Assembly (NCBI GenBank): GCA_041743485.1
Contig: JBGTMR010000184.1
Span: 1 to 64,000, forward strand
Origin: JANDLT01 sp041743485
GTDB lineage: Bacteria > Acidobacteriota > Blastocatellia > Pyrinomonadales > Pyrinomonadaceae
Direction of reading: 5' to 3'
DNA length: 64,000 nt
Below the pieces are notes generated by a model, which did no database searches, had not been told where the DNA came from, and was given only the letters and a program-made list of their open reading frames with translations. The position numbers and the translations under genes are program-made. Shown here piece after piece: positions 1 to 8,526 of the stretch; positions within the stretch are counted from its first letter, which is position 1; each line of letters starts with the position of its first letter.

Positions 1-124
1 GGGTGATGAACTGCCGGAGACACGCTTGGCATCGATACTTTTGTTTCTCGTTAGCAGTTGTGCCATTCTTCTTAACGTGTCGAGAGGCACAACTCGGACA
101 AGTGATTTCTTCAAAGTTCACACT

Positions 125-158
125 TCAAAGAATAGCTTGTCTCAAAGAATAGCTTGTC
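125..158. repeat. 17-bp tandem direct repeat
   Basis: The 17-mer TCAAAGAATAGCTTGTC occurs twice back to back (125-141 and 142-158), just before a truncated coding fragment. It looks like a slippage or junction scar. The first 120 bases hold no gene I can recognise. Confidence 0.8.
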
Positions 159-189
159 CGAGTCTCCATTTCACCTCAGCATAAATTCT

Positions 190-390
190 GAGACACGACC
201 ATCTCGTCGTTCCTTCGAGCAAAGGAAAATTCGCGAGCGTCATCAATTTGAGAACATTCACGCGGGCAAAGTTTATGACCTTAAACTTGACACATCGGTT
301 TTGAGTGCGGAAAAGTGTGTTGAGCGAGTGCTGGAGTTTTACAACGGCAATGAACCGCAAGCGTTTGTAAAGATGCGTGCTAAAGATTAA
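190..390 (+). pseudogene. C-terminal fragment of a chloramphenicol phosphotransferase-like (CPT) protein
   Basis: The frame ending at 390 reads like the tail of CPT-type kinases: a basic helix, then IHAGKVYDLKLDTS, then an Ala/Cys-containing helix (residues SAEKCVERVLEF). Full CPT-like proteins are about 180 residues with an N-terminal P-loop; that half is missing. Upstream there is only a TTG in frame, no ribosome site and a 17-bp tandem repeat, which fits a deletion scar. I see the similarity by eye only; another nucleotide-kinase-like family is possible. Not expected to be functional. Confidence 0.45.
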
Positions 391-456
391 GACACGCCGG
401 ACAACCCGTTGAGGCGTTTGTGTTATCCGGCTTGATACGATTTGTTGGACGGATTC

Positions 457-747
457 ATGTCACTCAAGTATCTGAAAGAAGCAGTCGCCGCGAACGACAC
501 GGAGAAACTGATCCGTTACGTGCGTTTGCATTTCGGCGACGGCGACGAAGCGGCGGGACGTAAGGAGATTGACAAGGCATGGGTGGAAGCGTTGAAGTTG
601 CTGCTCGATGTGCCGCCGACCGACCGCGAGTTTATCTTGCAGACCCTAGCCGAACAGGACGCGGCGACGCTCGCGCACCTCTTCTTTCATCTGCACTTCT
701 ACTTCGTCGGGCGTTCGGGAGAATGGATACATGACGGACAACTCTGA
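457..747 (+). CDS. Small hypothetical protein coupled to the GrdB-like selenoprotein gene
   Basis: This encodes a soluble helical protein of 96 residues starting MSLKYLKEA, without signal peptide, Cys pairs or a motif I recognise. An in-frame TTG lies at 442, but the ATG at 457 is preceded by GGA-rich sequence and is the likelier start. Its last 17 bases overlap the start of the next gene (ATG at 731), a layout typical of translational coupling, so it may be a partner or accessory of the GrdB-like reductase. It could also be a truncated remnant. Function unknown. Confidence 0.55.
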   Translation: MSLKYLKEAVAANDTEKLIRYVRLHFGDGDEAAGRKEIDKAWVEALKLLLDVPPTDREFILQTLAEQDAATLAHLFFHLHFYFVGRSGEWIHDGQL

Positions 748-1546
748 CGACACGCGGCAACTGCGCCCCGGTCTGTGGGCGACGGTCAACGAGCGTTACC
801 CCGGCTCGATGATAACGAAAGATACTTACGTTCCACTCGCGCGACTCATAAAGCCTCTGAGCGAAGCGCGCCTGACTTTCGTCAGTACGGCGGGCGTGCA
901 ACCCAAAGGCACGCTGCCCTTCGACACCGTACACCCGGTCGGTGATTACACGTTCCGCCGTGTGCCGTCGAACTTGAAGCCGTCGGACTTGGAGATTCAT
1001 CAACTCAAGTATCCGACCGCAGACGCGAGGCGCGACCTCAATGTCATCTTCCCCATCGAACGCTTGCAGGAACTCGCGCGCGAAGGTGTCATCGGCAGCC
1101 TTGCGCCGAACTTCTTTTCCTTCATCGGCTACAACATGGATGCGGAAAGATTGGAGCGGACACTCGCCGAAGACATCGCGGATGCAATCGAAGCGGACGG
1201 CGCGGACGTGGCGTTGATGGCTCCGGCTTGACCAATCTGCCACCAATCAATCGCGCTCGTGCAGCGTGCCGTCGAACATAGAGGAATCCCGACCGTTTCA
1301 ATCAGCGTCGCGCTTGATGTCACCGAACACGCGAAGCCGCCGCGCGCCGTCTTCGTGCCCTTCATGATGGGGCATCACTTCGGCGTGCCGTTTCATCAGG
1401 AACTACAACGACGAATAATCACCCAAGCCTTGAGGCATCTCGTCAAGGCGGAGCAAAGCGGCGAGGTGTGCAGAGTGCCTGTGACGTGGGCGCAGGCAAG
1501 GCGGGAGGGTGTGGAGATTGAACGGAAGCTCGGACCGAGAAGCTAA
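731..1546 (+). CDS. GrdB/PrdB-family reductase subunit, probable selenoprotein (in-frame TGA = Sec167)
   Basis: The reading frame is open from 731 to 1546 (271 residues) except for one TGA at 1229-1231. Before it, the protein matches the glycine/sarcosine/betaine reductase selenoprotein B family (GRDB): a YVPLARLIKPLSEARLTFVSTAGV block, RDLNVIFPIERL and GVIGSLAPNFFSFIGY. After the TGA the same frame continues directly with PICHQSIALVQRAVEHRGIP and runs to a normal stop. Homologues lacking Sec are known to me with CPxCHQS at this place, so TGA replaces the first Cys of a CxxC motif and gives UxxC. The protein is shorter than clostridial GrdB and belongs to the stand-alone group, whose substrate is unclear. 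Cytosolic, redox-active. A hairpin 20 nt past the TGA could serve as SECIS. Sec machinery must be encoded elsewhere. Confidence 0.82.
1252..1268 (+). promoter_or_regulatory. Candidate bacterial SECIS apical hairpin
   Basis: A 6-bp stem (one G-U pair) closes a 5-nt loop CGUGC, beginning 20 nt after the UGA at 1229-1231. Bacterial SECIS elements lie within the coding region shortly after UGA and carry a G in the first two loop positions; both hold here. Folding was done by eye. Confidence 0.45.
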
Positions 1547-1572
1547 ATGGCGGCTCACCTAATTAACGTGAA

Positions 1573-1798
1573 TTCGACGTAAGACATTCCGCCCTTCAGC
1601 CCCGTGAGGGGCGACACAGTAATAGCCCACGGCGCAGCCGTGGGGTGGCGAGGATGATAAAGAATTTAAGCCCCGCACGGGGCGGCACAACTTGTGTCGC
1701 CCCGTGCGGGGCTTTCGTCGTAGGTGTTCGGTTCCCACGGCTGACGCCGTGGGCTATAATTATATCGCCTCTGACGGGGCTGAAAACCTTACGTCGAA
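1573..1798. repeat. 226-bp long-palindrome, MITE-like element
   Basis: The outer arms TTCGACGTAAG (1573-1583) and CTTACGTCGAA (1788-1798) are perfect inverted repeats. Inside are three further nested inverted pairs: CAGCCCCGT/ACGGGGCTG, CCCACGGC/GCCGTGGG, and a GC-rich core around 1675-1733 (AAGCCCCGCACGGGGC and its complement). The whole unit can fold into one branched hairpin. It has no coding capacity and fills the gap between the selenoprotein gene and the molybdoenzyme genes. I could not find a target duplication. Confidence 0.75.
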
Positions 1799-1891
1799 CT
1801 CTCATGAAAATAGAGCGCACCTAAATCAATCTGACAGAAGTCGTTCTATTTTCATTCGTGGTGCTGATGCCGCGAATCATTGAGGCTCACG

Positions 1892-3639
1892 TTAAATTAT
1901 TTTGTCCGGTGTGAGCGGCAAATCGCGCAGACGTTTCCCCGTCGCACTAAAAACTGCGTTGGCAATCGCCGCCGCCACGCCGACTCTGCCGATTTCGCCG
2001 ACTCCGCGTGCGCCAATTGACGAAATGTGCGGGTCGGGCTTGCCGATGAAATGCACATCAATCACGGGAACGTCCAGATTGACTGGAACGTGATAATCGG
2101 CGAGAATGCGCGTCACCGGATTCGCCCAACGCTTGTCGAAACCGGTCTCTTCCATCAGAGCCTGTCCGATGCCGAAGATCACGCCGCCGATGATCTGCGA
2201 GCGGGCGGTTTTTTCGTTCATAATCCGCCCGATGTCCTGAACGCTGACCACTCTTTTGACGCGAACCGTGCCGAAATCCTCGTCCACCCAGACCTCGACG
2301 AACTGCGCTCCGAACGAATGAAACGAGTATTTCTTCACGTCGCTGTTCGCGTCAGCAGGCACGTTGGCGGGCTGGCACGGCGCGCCGGGAATGGTCAACC
2401 CGCTGCCGGAAACCGGCAAGACGGTCGAGCAGGCTTCCATCATCGTTTTATCGTTGCGGCGCATAATATCGGCGTAGGAATCCGCTTTTGACTTATCGTT
2501 TTTAACGAAAAACTTAGCATCGGCGAATTCGATTTCTTCCACTCCCCGGTTGTTGAGTTTTGATTTTCCGTCCGCTATCGCCAGCTTCATCAAACTTTGG
2601 CGCAGCATCTCGCCCGCCGCTAAAATCGCCGGATGAATACTCGCCGTTGTTTGCGAACCGGCAGAGAGCGGACCGGGCGGCAAAGATGAATCGCCGAGCT
2701 GCACGGTGATGCGCTCGACCGGAACACCGAGCGCGTCCGCTGCGGTCTGCGTCATAACCGTGTAAGTTCCCGTGCCGATGTCTTGAGTCGCGCACATCAC
2801 TTTGACATCGCCGTTTGCCACCATCTGAATACGAGCCGACCCCTGGCTGCGTCCCGCCGGGTAAGTTGCCGTCGCCATCCCGTATCCGATTAAGTTTTTG
2901 CCGCTTCGCATGTTTCGCGGCTGCATTTTCCTTTGCGACCAGCCGAATTTTTCCGCGTCCGTCTTGTAGCATTCAAGCAAATGTTCGCTCGAATACGGAT
3001 GCTTTTCGAGCGGGTCAACTGCCGTGTGATTCATTACGCGAAACTCAAGCGGATCAATTTTCAGCTCGTACGCCATTTCGTCCATCGCCGATTCGAGCGC
3101 GAAAGTTCCCGATGCTTCGCCCGGTGCGCGCATAAAGGTCGGCGCGCCGATGTCTAACTTAGCGACCCTGTAGGTGATTTCGCGCACCGGCGCGGCGTAT
3201 AAAACTTTGGTCTGGTTTCCGCTCGGCTCAAAAAATTGGGTCAGATTATTGTAAGAATCGCTGTGGTGTCGGATCACCGTCAGTTTGCCGTTCGCGTCCG
3301 TGCCGAGCGCGACTTTTTGATTCGTCTCGCTGCGCCGCCCGACATTCGTCTGCATCATTTGGCGCGTGATGGCGAGATTGACCGGACGTTTAACGACCTG
3401 TGCGCCCATTGTTGCGAGCAGATATGGTGTGAATGTTCCCTTGCAGCCGAACCCGCCGCCCAAGAATGGCGACATGATGCGGACATTTTCCGGTTTGAGA
3501 TTGAAGAAATAAGCGGCGGTCGTGCGCGTGAGCATTACGCCCTGCGTCGCCTCATAAAGCGTTAACTTGTCCGCTCCGTCCCAGACGGCGACGGTCGCGT
3601 GCGGCTCCATCGGATGATGATTTTCAGTCGAGGTCGTAT
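1892..3639 (-). pseudogene. Molybdenum hydroxylase large subunit (PaoC/YagR-like), N-terminally truncated
   Basis: This is a xanthine dehydrogenase/aldehyde oxidase family molybdopterin-binding subunit. It keeps the Moco-binding body from ENHHPMEPHATVAVWDG onward and the C-terminal GVGE motif with the catalytic Glu, 33 residues before the end (GARGVGEIG...LTPDKII). The closely similar paralogue at 9535-11817 shows that about 190 N-terminal residues are missing. The sequence runs at about 3637-3642 straight into the start of an unrelated SDR gene in another frame, so a deletion fused two genes. A start within the fragment could still make a 572-residue protein, but without the first part of the Moco domain it is unlikely to be active. 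Confidence 0.8.
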
Positions 3640-3897
3640 ATCCAAATGCCCAAAAGCGGCGACGGTGCGGGCGACCATCTCGGCGACGACCGCTTCTCCG
3701 CCCGCCAGGTCGGCTTGTAGAAAAACGGCTTTGCCGCCCGTTTGCTTTATCTTTTCAATTACTGCCGCGCCCTCCGCGGCGCGTCTGCCGACGAGTGCCA
3801 CCGAAGCTCCGGCGGCGGCGAAAGCCTGTGCCGTGTCGCGCCCGATACCGGAGGTGGCACCCGTCACTAAAATCACTTTTCCGCTAAAATCAAACAT
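3637..3897 (-). pseudogene. SDR N-terminal stub fused to the truncated molybdoenzyme gene
   Basis: MFDFSGKVILVTGATSGIG is a classic short-chain dehydrogenase start with the TGxxxGIG nucleotide motif, followed by the GRR cofactor-specificity region. The similarity stops at AFGHLDI, just before where the family has its NNAG motif; the catalytic Tyr-x3-Lys half is lost. Downstream the frame reads unrelated residues encoded by the shifted molybdoenzyme gene. Not functional. Confidence 0.8.
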
Positions 3898-4018
3898 TTT
3901 TCGATTCTTCTTTGTCAGTTGCACGTAGTCTCCAAGGTTGCTTTTTCATCGGCAAGCCGTTCGCACCGTTGCGCGTCTGCGTCCACAAAATTTGCAGTTG
4001 GTCGTTTCTTCGCTGGTA

Positions 4019-6136
4019 CTACCCCAACAGTTTGTCGGGCGTAATCGGTAGTTCTCTGATACGTTTGCCGGTCGCGTTGAAAACGGCGTTGGCAACCGCT
4101 CCCGCAACGCCGACGATGCTGATCTCGCCGACTCCCTTGATGCCTAACTTGTTGGGTTTTGTGTCCACTTCATTGATAAAAATTGTCTCTATCGTGCCGA
4201 TGTCAAGATTCGACGGAACGTGATAATCGGCAAGCGAGCGCGTCACGAAATTGCCCCAGCGCGGATCGAGAATTGATTCTTCGGTCAGAGCCATTCCGAT
4301 GCCCCAGACAATTCCGCCGATGATTTGCGAGCGCGCCGTTTTCGGATTCAAAATCTTCCCTGCGCCCGTGACCGCGAGAAAACGCGGAATCTTCACCATT
4401 CCGGTTGCATCATTCACCCACACTTCCGCGAAATTCGCGTTGAAGCTGTGCGACGAATATTTGTCCGCGTCGGCAGGCGGTTTCGCGTCAACTCTGGTTT
4501 GAAATTCGCTCAATTTTTCGGAAATCATTAACTGCGTGGCGGTCGGACGAACCTCAAAGATTTTGCCCGATTTAGCGATTAACTCGGCGGTGATTTTTAC
4601 GCAGGCTTCGTTGACGGCGTTGGCGAAACTCGCTGCGCCGACCGAGCCGACCGAGCCGGCGGCAGGCGGCAAATTTGAATCGCCGATGCGCACGCTGATT
4701 TTCTCAAGCGGTAAATCCAAAGCGTCGGCAGCAGTTTGGGCGAGAATCGTATGCGTTCCCGTTCCCAAATCGCTAGCGGCAAGCTCAACGCTCGCTCTGA
4801 TGTCGCTGCCTGTGCGCGTCAATTTCACAATCGCGGAAGTGTCGCGCTGTCTTGCCGGATAAGTTCCGCAAGCTATGCCGTAACCGATTAAGTAGTTGCC
4901 ATTGCGGTTTTGACCCGGCTCCATTTTGCGCTTTTCCCATCCGAACGCCTTCGCACCTTCCTGCAAACATTCGACGGTTTTGCGCGACGACCAAGGTTTG
5001 CCGTTTGAAGGGTCTTTCGCCGGTTCGTTTTTCAGACGAAACTCTATCGGGTCAATCCTAAGTTGGTATGCAAGTTCGTCAACCGCCGATTCGAGCGCGA
5101 AACTGCCTGTCGATTTGCCCGGACCGCGCGTGTAAGTTGGCATCATTATATTCAACGGCACGACACGGTATGAAATCAGTGAATTCGGAGTGTCATACAT
5201 CAGTTTCGAGCAATCGCCGCACGGTTCGACATATTCACCGTTAACGGCACAATGCGTCGTTGTTTCGTGGGCGAGCGCAATTATTTTTCCGTCTTTGGTT
5301 GCAGCCAGACGAATTTTTTGCTGGTTTTCCTGGCGTAACCCGACCGAATTAAACATCTGCTGGCGCGTCAGTGCTAGTTTGACTGGACGATTAACGATTT
5401 TTGCGGCAACCGCAGCAAGAATCAGATTCGCCCATTGACCGCCCTTCGAGCCGAAGCCGCCGCCGATGTGCGGCGTAACGATGCGGACGTTTTCCGGTTT
5501 GATATTGAGCGTTGAAGCCGCCGCCGTCTGCGCCCCATTCACAATTTGCGAACCGTTATACAGCGTCAGGTTTTCATTTTCCCAGAAAGCAATCGTCGCG
5601 TGCGGCTCCATCGGCTGGTGATGCTCAATCGGCGTATGATAAACGGCTTCGATTTTGTGTTCGGCGTTCCGAAAAGCCGTCTCGACATCGCCGCGAGACG
5701 CATCAACTTGATTTTTATCTTTCGGCAAGACGGCTTCTTTTTTGTGCTTCTCAAAATCGACTTTCGCATCCGCCTTTTCGTAATTAACTTTCACCAGCCG
5801 TGCCGCATAACGCGCCTGTTCAAAAGTTTCAGCGACGACCACGCCGATATGCTGCCCGTGAAAGTCGATGTTCGGACTTTGCAGCAGCGCGCCGCCGCGA
5901 ATGCCACCGTTTTCATTTAGTTTCGGCGCATTTTTATGCGTGATGACGGCGATCACTCCGTCGCTTTTTTCCGCCGCGCCCGTCTCAATATCAAGAATTC
6001 TCCCGGCAGCAATTTCGCTTTTGAAAATTACCGCATACGCCGTATTTTTGACCGCATAATCTGTCGCGTAATTCGCCGCGCCCGTCACTTTCGCGCGCCC
6101 GTCAATCCGGTCAATCGGTTTGCCAATCTCTGCCAT
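4019..6136 (-). CDS. Molybdenum hydroxylase large subunit, orphan (xanthine dehydrogenase family)
   Basis: This 705-residue protein starts MAEIGKPIDRIDGRAKVTG and contains the aldehyde oxidase/XDH hammerhead domain (about 1-150) and the two Moco domains, including GGGFGSKG (about 225-232), RGPGKSTG and the C-terminal GVGE motif (Glu about 671). Family members bind molybdopterin cytosine dinucleotide and hydroxylate aldehydes or N-heterocycles, passing electrons to Fe-S and FAD subunits. No such subunits are adjacent; they might be shared with the operon at 9535-13691. The protein is shorter than the paralogue at 9535 and clearly divergent from it, so it is not a recent copy. It starts 2 bases before the RidA stop, so the two genes are co-transcribed. 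Confidence 0.88.
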   Translation of the reverse strand: MAEIGKPIDRIDGRAKVTGAANYATDYAVKNTAYAVIFKSEIAAGRILDIETGAAEKSDGVIAVITHKNAPKLNENGGIRGGALLQSPNIDFHGQHIGVVVAETFEQARYAARLVKVNYEKADAKVDFEKHKKEAVLPKDKNQVDASRGDVETAFRNAEHKIEAVYHTPIEHHQPMEPHATIAFWENENLTLYNGSQIVNGAQTAAASTLNIKPENVRIVTPHIGGGFGSKGGQWANLILAAVAAKIVNRPVKLALTRQQMFNSVGLRQENQQKIRLAATKDGKIIALAHETTTHCAVNGEYVEPCGDCSKLMYDTPNSLISYRVVPLNIMMPTYTRGPGKSTGSFALESAVDELAYQLRIDPIEFRLKNEPAKDPSNGKPWSSRKTVECLQEGAKAFGWEKRKMEPGQNRNGNYLIGYGIACGTYPARQRDTSAIVKLTRTGSDIRASVELAASDLGTGTHTILAQTAADALDLPLEKISVRIGDSNLPPAAGSVGSVGAASFANAVNEACVKITAELIAKSGKIFEVRPTATQLMISEKLSEFQTRVDAKPPADADKYSSHSFNANFAEVWVNDATGMVKIPRFLAVTGAGKILNPKTARSQIIGGIVWGIGMALTEESILDPRWGNFVTRSLADYHVPSNLDIGTIETIFINEVDTKPNKLGIKGVGEISIVGVAGAVANAVFNATGKRIRELPITPDKLLG

Positions 6137-6137
6137 C

Positions 6138-6551
6138 TTAGTTGTTTCCTTGCTTGGCTACCGCCTCAACCTCTACAAGTGTTGACGGTGATGCGGGTGA
6201 TGCGAGTGAAGCGACGCCGATACCGGTTACAGCCGGATGAGATTCGCCTAAAAAGCCGGAAAGAATAGGGGCAAGAGTTTCCATGTGTTCTCCAAGTTCA
6301 CCTCGGACATACACGCGAACATGCAATAACTGTCCGACTGATGAACCAGCGGCTGTTAAGGCGATTTTAAGATTGTCGAGCGCCTTTCTCGCTTGTCCTT
6401 CGATTGAGTTCTCTGTGGTCTCATATTGATGATTCCATGCGACTTGACCGGATATGAAAACCAATCCCGATTCCGTCTCGACAGTAGCTTGAGACATGCC
6501 GAATGCCGCACCATCGTACAGTTCCTCTGGATTGATTAGTTTTTTGCCCAT
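6138..6551 (-). CDS. RidA (YjgF/Rid) family protein
   Basis: This 137-residue Rid protein contains FISGQVAWN, a central QARKALDNLKIALTAAGSS helix, VYVRGE and a final VEVEAVAK. RidA proteins hydrolyse reactive enamines/imines to ketones and ammonia; other Rid subgroups act in catabolism. The typical substrate-binding Arg is represented by VRVYVRG. The upstream in-frame start (MDVRAKQ) is unlikely: ATG at 6551 has GAGGA at the right distance. It lies between an MDR and the orphan molybdoenzyme, all on the minus strand, which suggests catabolic or detoxifying use. Confidence 0.85.
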   Translation of the reverse strand: MGKKLINPEELYDGAAFGMSQATVETESGLVFISGQVAWNHQYETTENSIEGQARKALDNLKIALTAAGSSVGQLLHVRVYVRGELGEHMETLAPILSGFLGESHPAVTGIGVASLASPASPSTLVEVEAVAKQGNN

Positions 6552-6642
6552 GTTGTCCTCGTAGTTAATTTGAGTAAGCTGTTTCGCCCTCACGTCCATT
6601 GGAGTTGTTGGGTTGCGCCGTTATTTTCACCACGTTTCAAAT

Positions 6643-7572
6643 CTATGCTTCGACTTGCAAAACAATCTTGCCGCGTGTGCGCCCGCTTTGGGAAAGCTGA
6701 TGTGCCTTTTTTACTTCTGTCATCGGCAGAACGGTTTCGACGTGTGTTTTCAATTTGCCTTCTTCAATCAAACCGTTGATTTCGATTAATTGCTGCGCGC
6801 TCGACTTACAAAAGACAAACGCGGCTTGGACGCCGAACTCTTTGGCTTTCTCTTCGGACGGAGGCTGCGCCGATGTCACCAAAAAGCCGCCTTTTTTCAG
6901 AGTTTGGAACGCTCGCTCTTGGGTGTCACCGCCGACCGTATCGAACACGACATCAACGTCTTTGATGACTTCTTCAAACGGTTGTTTGGTGTAATCAACG
7001 AACTCATCCGCGCCCAAATCGCGGACGAATTTTTCATTGCGTCCCGAAGCCATGCCAATTACGTATGCGCCTTTCGCTTTAGCAAGCTGAACCGCCATCG
7101 AACCGACTCCGCCCGACGCGCCGGTGATCAGGATTCTTTGCCCGCTGCTCAAGTGAGCCAAATCGAACATCGATTGCCACGCAGTCAACGCGGCAATCGG
7201 GAGCGATGCCGCATTTTCATAATCGAGGCTTTCCGGTTTGGGCGCGATGGCGTCTGCTTTGGTCACCGCGTATTCGGCGTAACCACCGGACAGGGTGGAG
7301 AGGGTCATCCCGTAAACCGCATCGCCCTTCTTGAAATTTTTAACCTCAACGCCAACCTCTTCGACGGTTCCGGCGATGTCGCCGCCAAGAATCAGCGGAA
7401 GTTTGAAGCCGAACATTTCGCCCATCCCATCGCGGATTTTCCAATCAGCCGGATTGACGCCTGCGATGTGAACTTTCACCAAAATCTCGTCCGCTTTCGG
7501 CTCTGGACGCTCCGTCTCGGTATAACCCAAAACGCTTTCATTGCCGTATTGCTTAATTACTATTGCTTTCAT
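6643..7572 (-). CDS. Zinc-independent NADP-dependent oxidoreductase (MDR/quinone oxidoreductase type)
   Basis: The 310-residue protein starts MKAIVIKQYG with AGGAG just upstream; an earlier in-frame start is weaker. It has the GroES-like domain (GVNPADWKIRDG) and a Rossmann domain with ITGASGGVGSMAVQLAKA (about residues 145-165). Structural zinc cysteines are lacking, as in quinone oxidoreductase-like MDR enzymes that reduce quinones, enones or other activated alkenes. It is followed by RidA and the molybdoenzyme on the same strand. Confidence 0.88.
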   Translation of the reverse strand: MKAIVIKQYGNESVLGYTETERPEPKADEILVKVHIAGVNPADWKIRDGMGEMFGFKLPLILGGDIAGTVEEVGVEVKNFKKGDAVYGMTLSTLSGGYAEYAVTKADAIAPKPESLDYENAASLPIAALTAWQSMFDLAHLSSGQRILITGASGGVGSMAVQLAKAKGAYVIGMASGRNEKFVRDLGADEFVDYTKQPFEEVIKDVDVVFDTVGGDTQERAFQTLKKGGFLVTSAQPPSEEKAKEFGVQAAFVFCKSSAQQLIEINGLIEEGKLKTHVETVLPMTEVKKAHQLSQSGRTRGKIVLQVEA

Positions 7573-7673
7573 TTTTCTCCTAATGTTCAAGCGGATACTT
7601 CAACCCGAGCCGCTGGTCATGCACAGTTCGCGACTGCTTCGGTCCTCTCAATGACGTTGTTAACCGTCTGAAA

Positions 7674-8408
7674 CTACCATGGACTTTCTCCGGTTTCCGG
7701 GCTGTTGTCATCACTAAAAAACTTTCCTGTCGGACCGTCAGCGTCGATGGTGGCGTATTTCACCAAACGCGCGCCCGCCTCCTCGACGGAACCGGTTCCG
7801 CTGTGCTGGTTGAAATCTGTGGCTGTGAATCCGGGATCAACAGCGTTAACTTTGAACGGTGTATCACGCAGCTCGTAAGCCAAAGCAATCGTGTACATAT
7901 TGAGTGCCGCTTTTGATGAATTGTAAACAGCCGCTTTAACTTTGTAATACTTCCATGCGGGGTCGTTGTGCAGGGTGAGTGAAGCCAAGCCTGACGTTAC
8001 ATTCACGATGCGGGGTTGGTCGGACTTTTGCAGCAAATCCATGAAAGCCTGTGTGACTCTCACAACACCAAACAAATTCGTATCAAACACCTCCTTGAAA
8101 ACAGCTATATCTGTACTTGTTGTTTGATCCATGCCACCGCTGATACCGGCGTTATTGATCAACACATCCAACACTTCGGTTTTTTTGCCTATTTCGGCAC
8201 GGGCTGCCTTTACCGATTCATCATTGCTGACATCTATTTGTATGGCTTCCAAATTGGTCAAGCTTTCGGCTTTTAGCTTTTCGACAGCTTCCAGTCCGTT
8301 CTCTAAATTACGGCTGCCTAAGTAAATGTAGTATCCCCTTTGCAGCAATTGGCGGGCGGTTTCAAAGCCAATACTTTTATTGGCACCAGTGATTAATACT
8401 TTTTTCAT
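7674..8408 (-). CDS. SDR family oxidoreductase
   Basis: This 244-residue classical-type SDR has the motif TGANKSIGFETA (variant of TGxxxGxG), NNAGISGG in the middle and Y-x3-K within the segment YNSSKAALNMY. It resembles carbonyl-reductase-like SDRs. The start MKKVLITGAN at 8408 is chosen over an earlier ATG because the nucleotide-binding strand must begin here; no strong Shine-Dalgarno sequence is seen. An IS982 element ends only about 60 bases upstream and probably replaced its original promoter region. Confidence 0.87.
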   Translation of the reverse strand: MKKVLITGANKSIGFETARQLLQRGYYIYLGSRNLENGLEAVEKLKAESLTNLEAIQIDVSNDESVKAARAEIGKKTEVLDVLINNAGISGGMDQTTSTDIAVFKEVFDTNLFGVVRVTQAFMDLLQKSDQPRIVNVTSGLASLTLHNDPAWKYYKVKAAVYNSSKAALNMYTIALAYELRDTPFKVNAVDPGFTATDFNQHSGTGSVEEAGARLVKYATIDADGPTGKFFSDDNSPETGESPW

Positions 8409-8526
8409 GATTTTTCTATTTAACCTCATCCGCTTTCGGCTCTGGAACCTGTTTCTATGTGGATACTTTAAATGCGAATCAAGAGTAGAAAAGGCAGAGT
8501 AACCGTGAGTTGATTAAGATTGGTTT

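Noticed and set aside
632..1246. Long minus-strand frame opposite the GrdB-like gene
   Set aside because: Arg/Val-rich shadow of a high-GC gene; no motif and no ribosome site.
2027..2491. Plus-strand frame inside the molybdoenzyme gene
   Set aside because: Antisense shadow; the minus strand encodes conserved Moco motifs.
6790..7671. 293-residue plus-strand frame opposite the MDR gene
   Set aside because: The other strand encodes a clear NADP oxidoreductase; this frame has biased composition and no motif.
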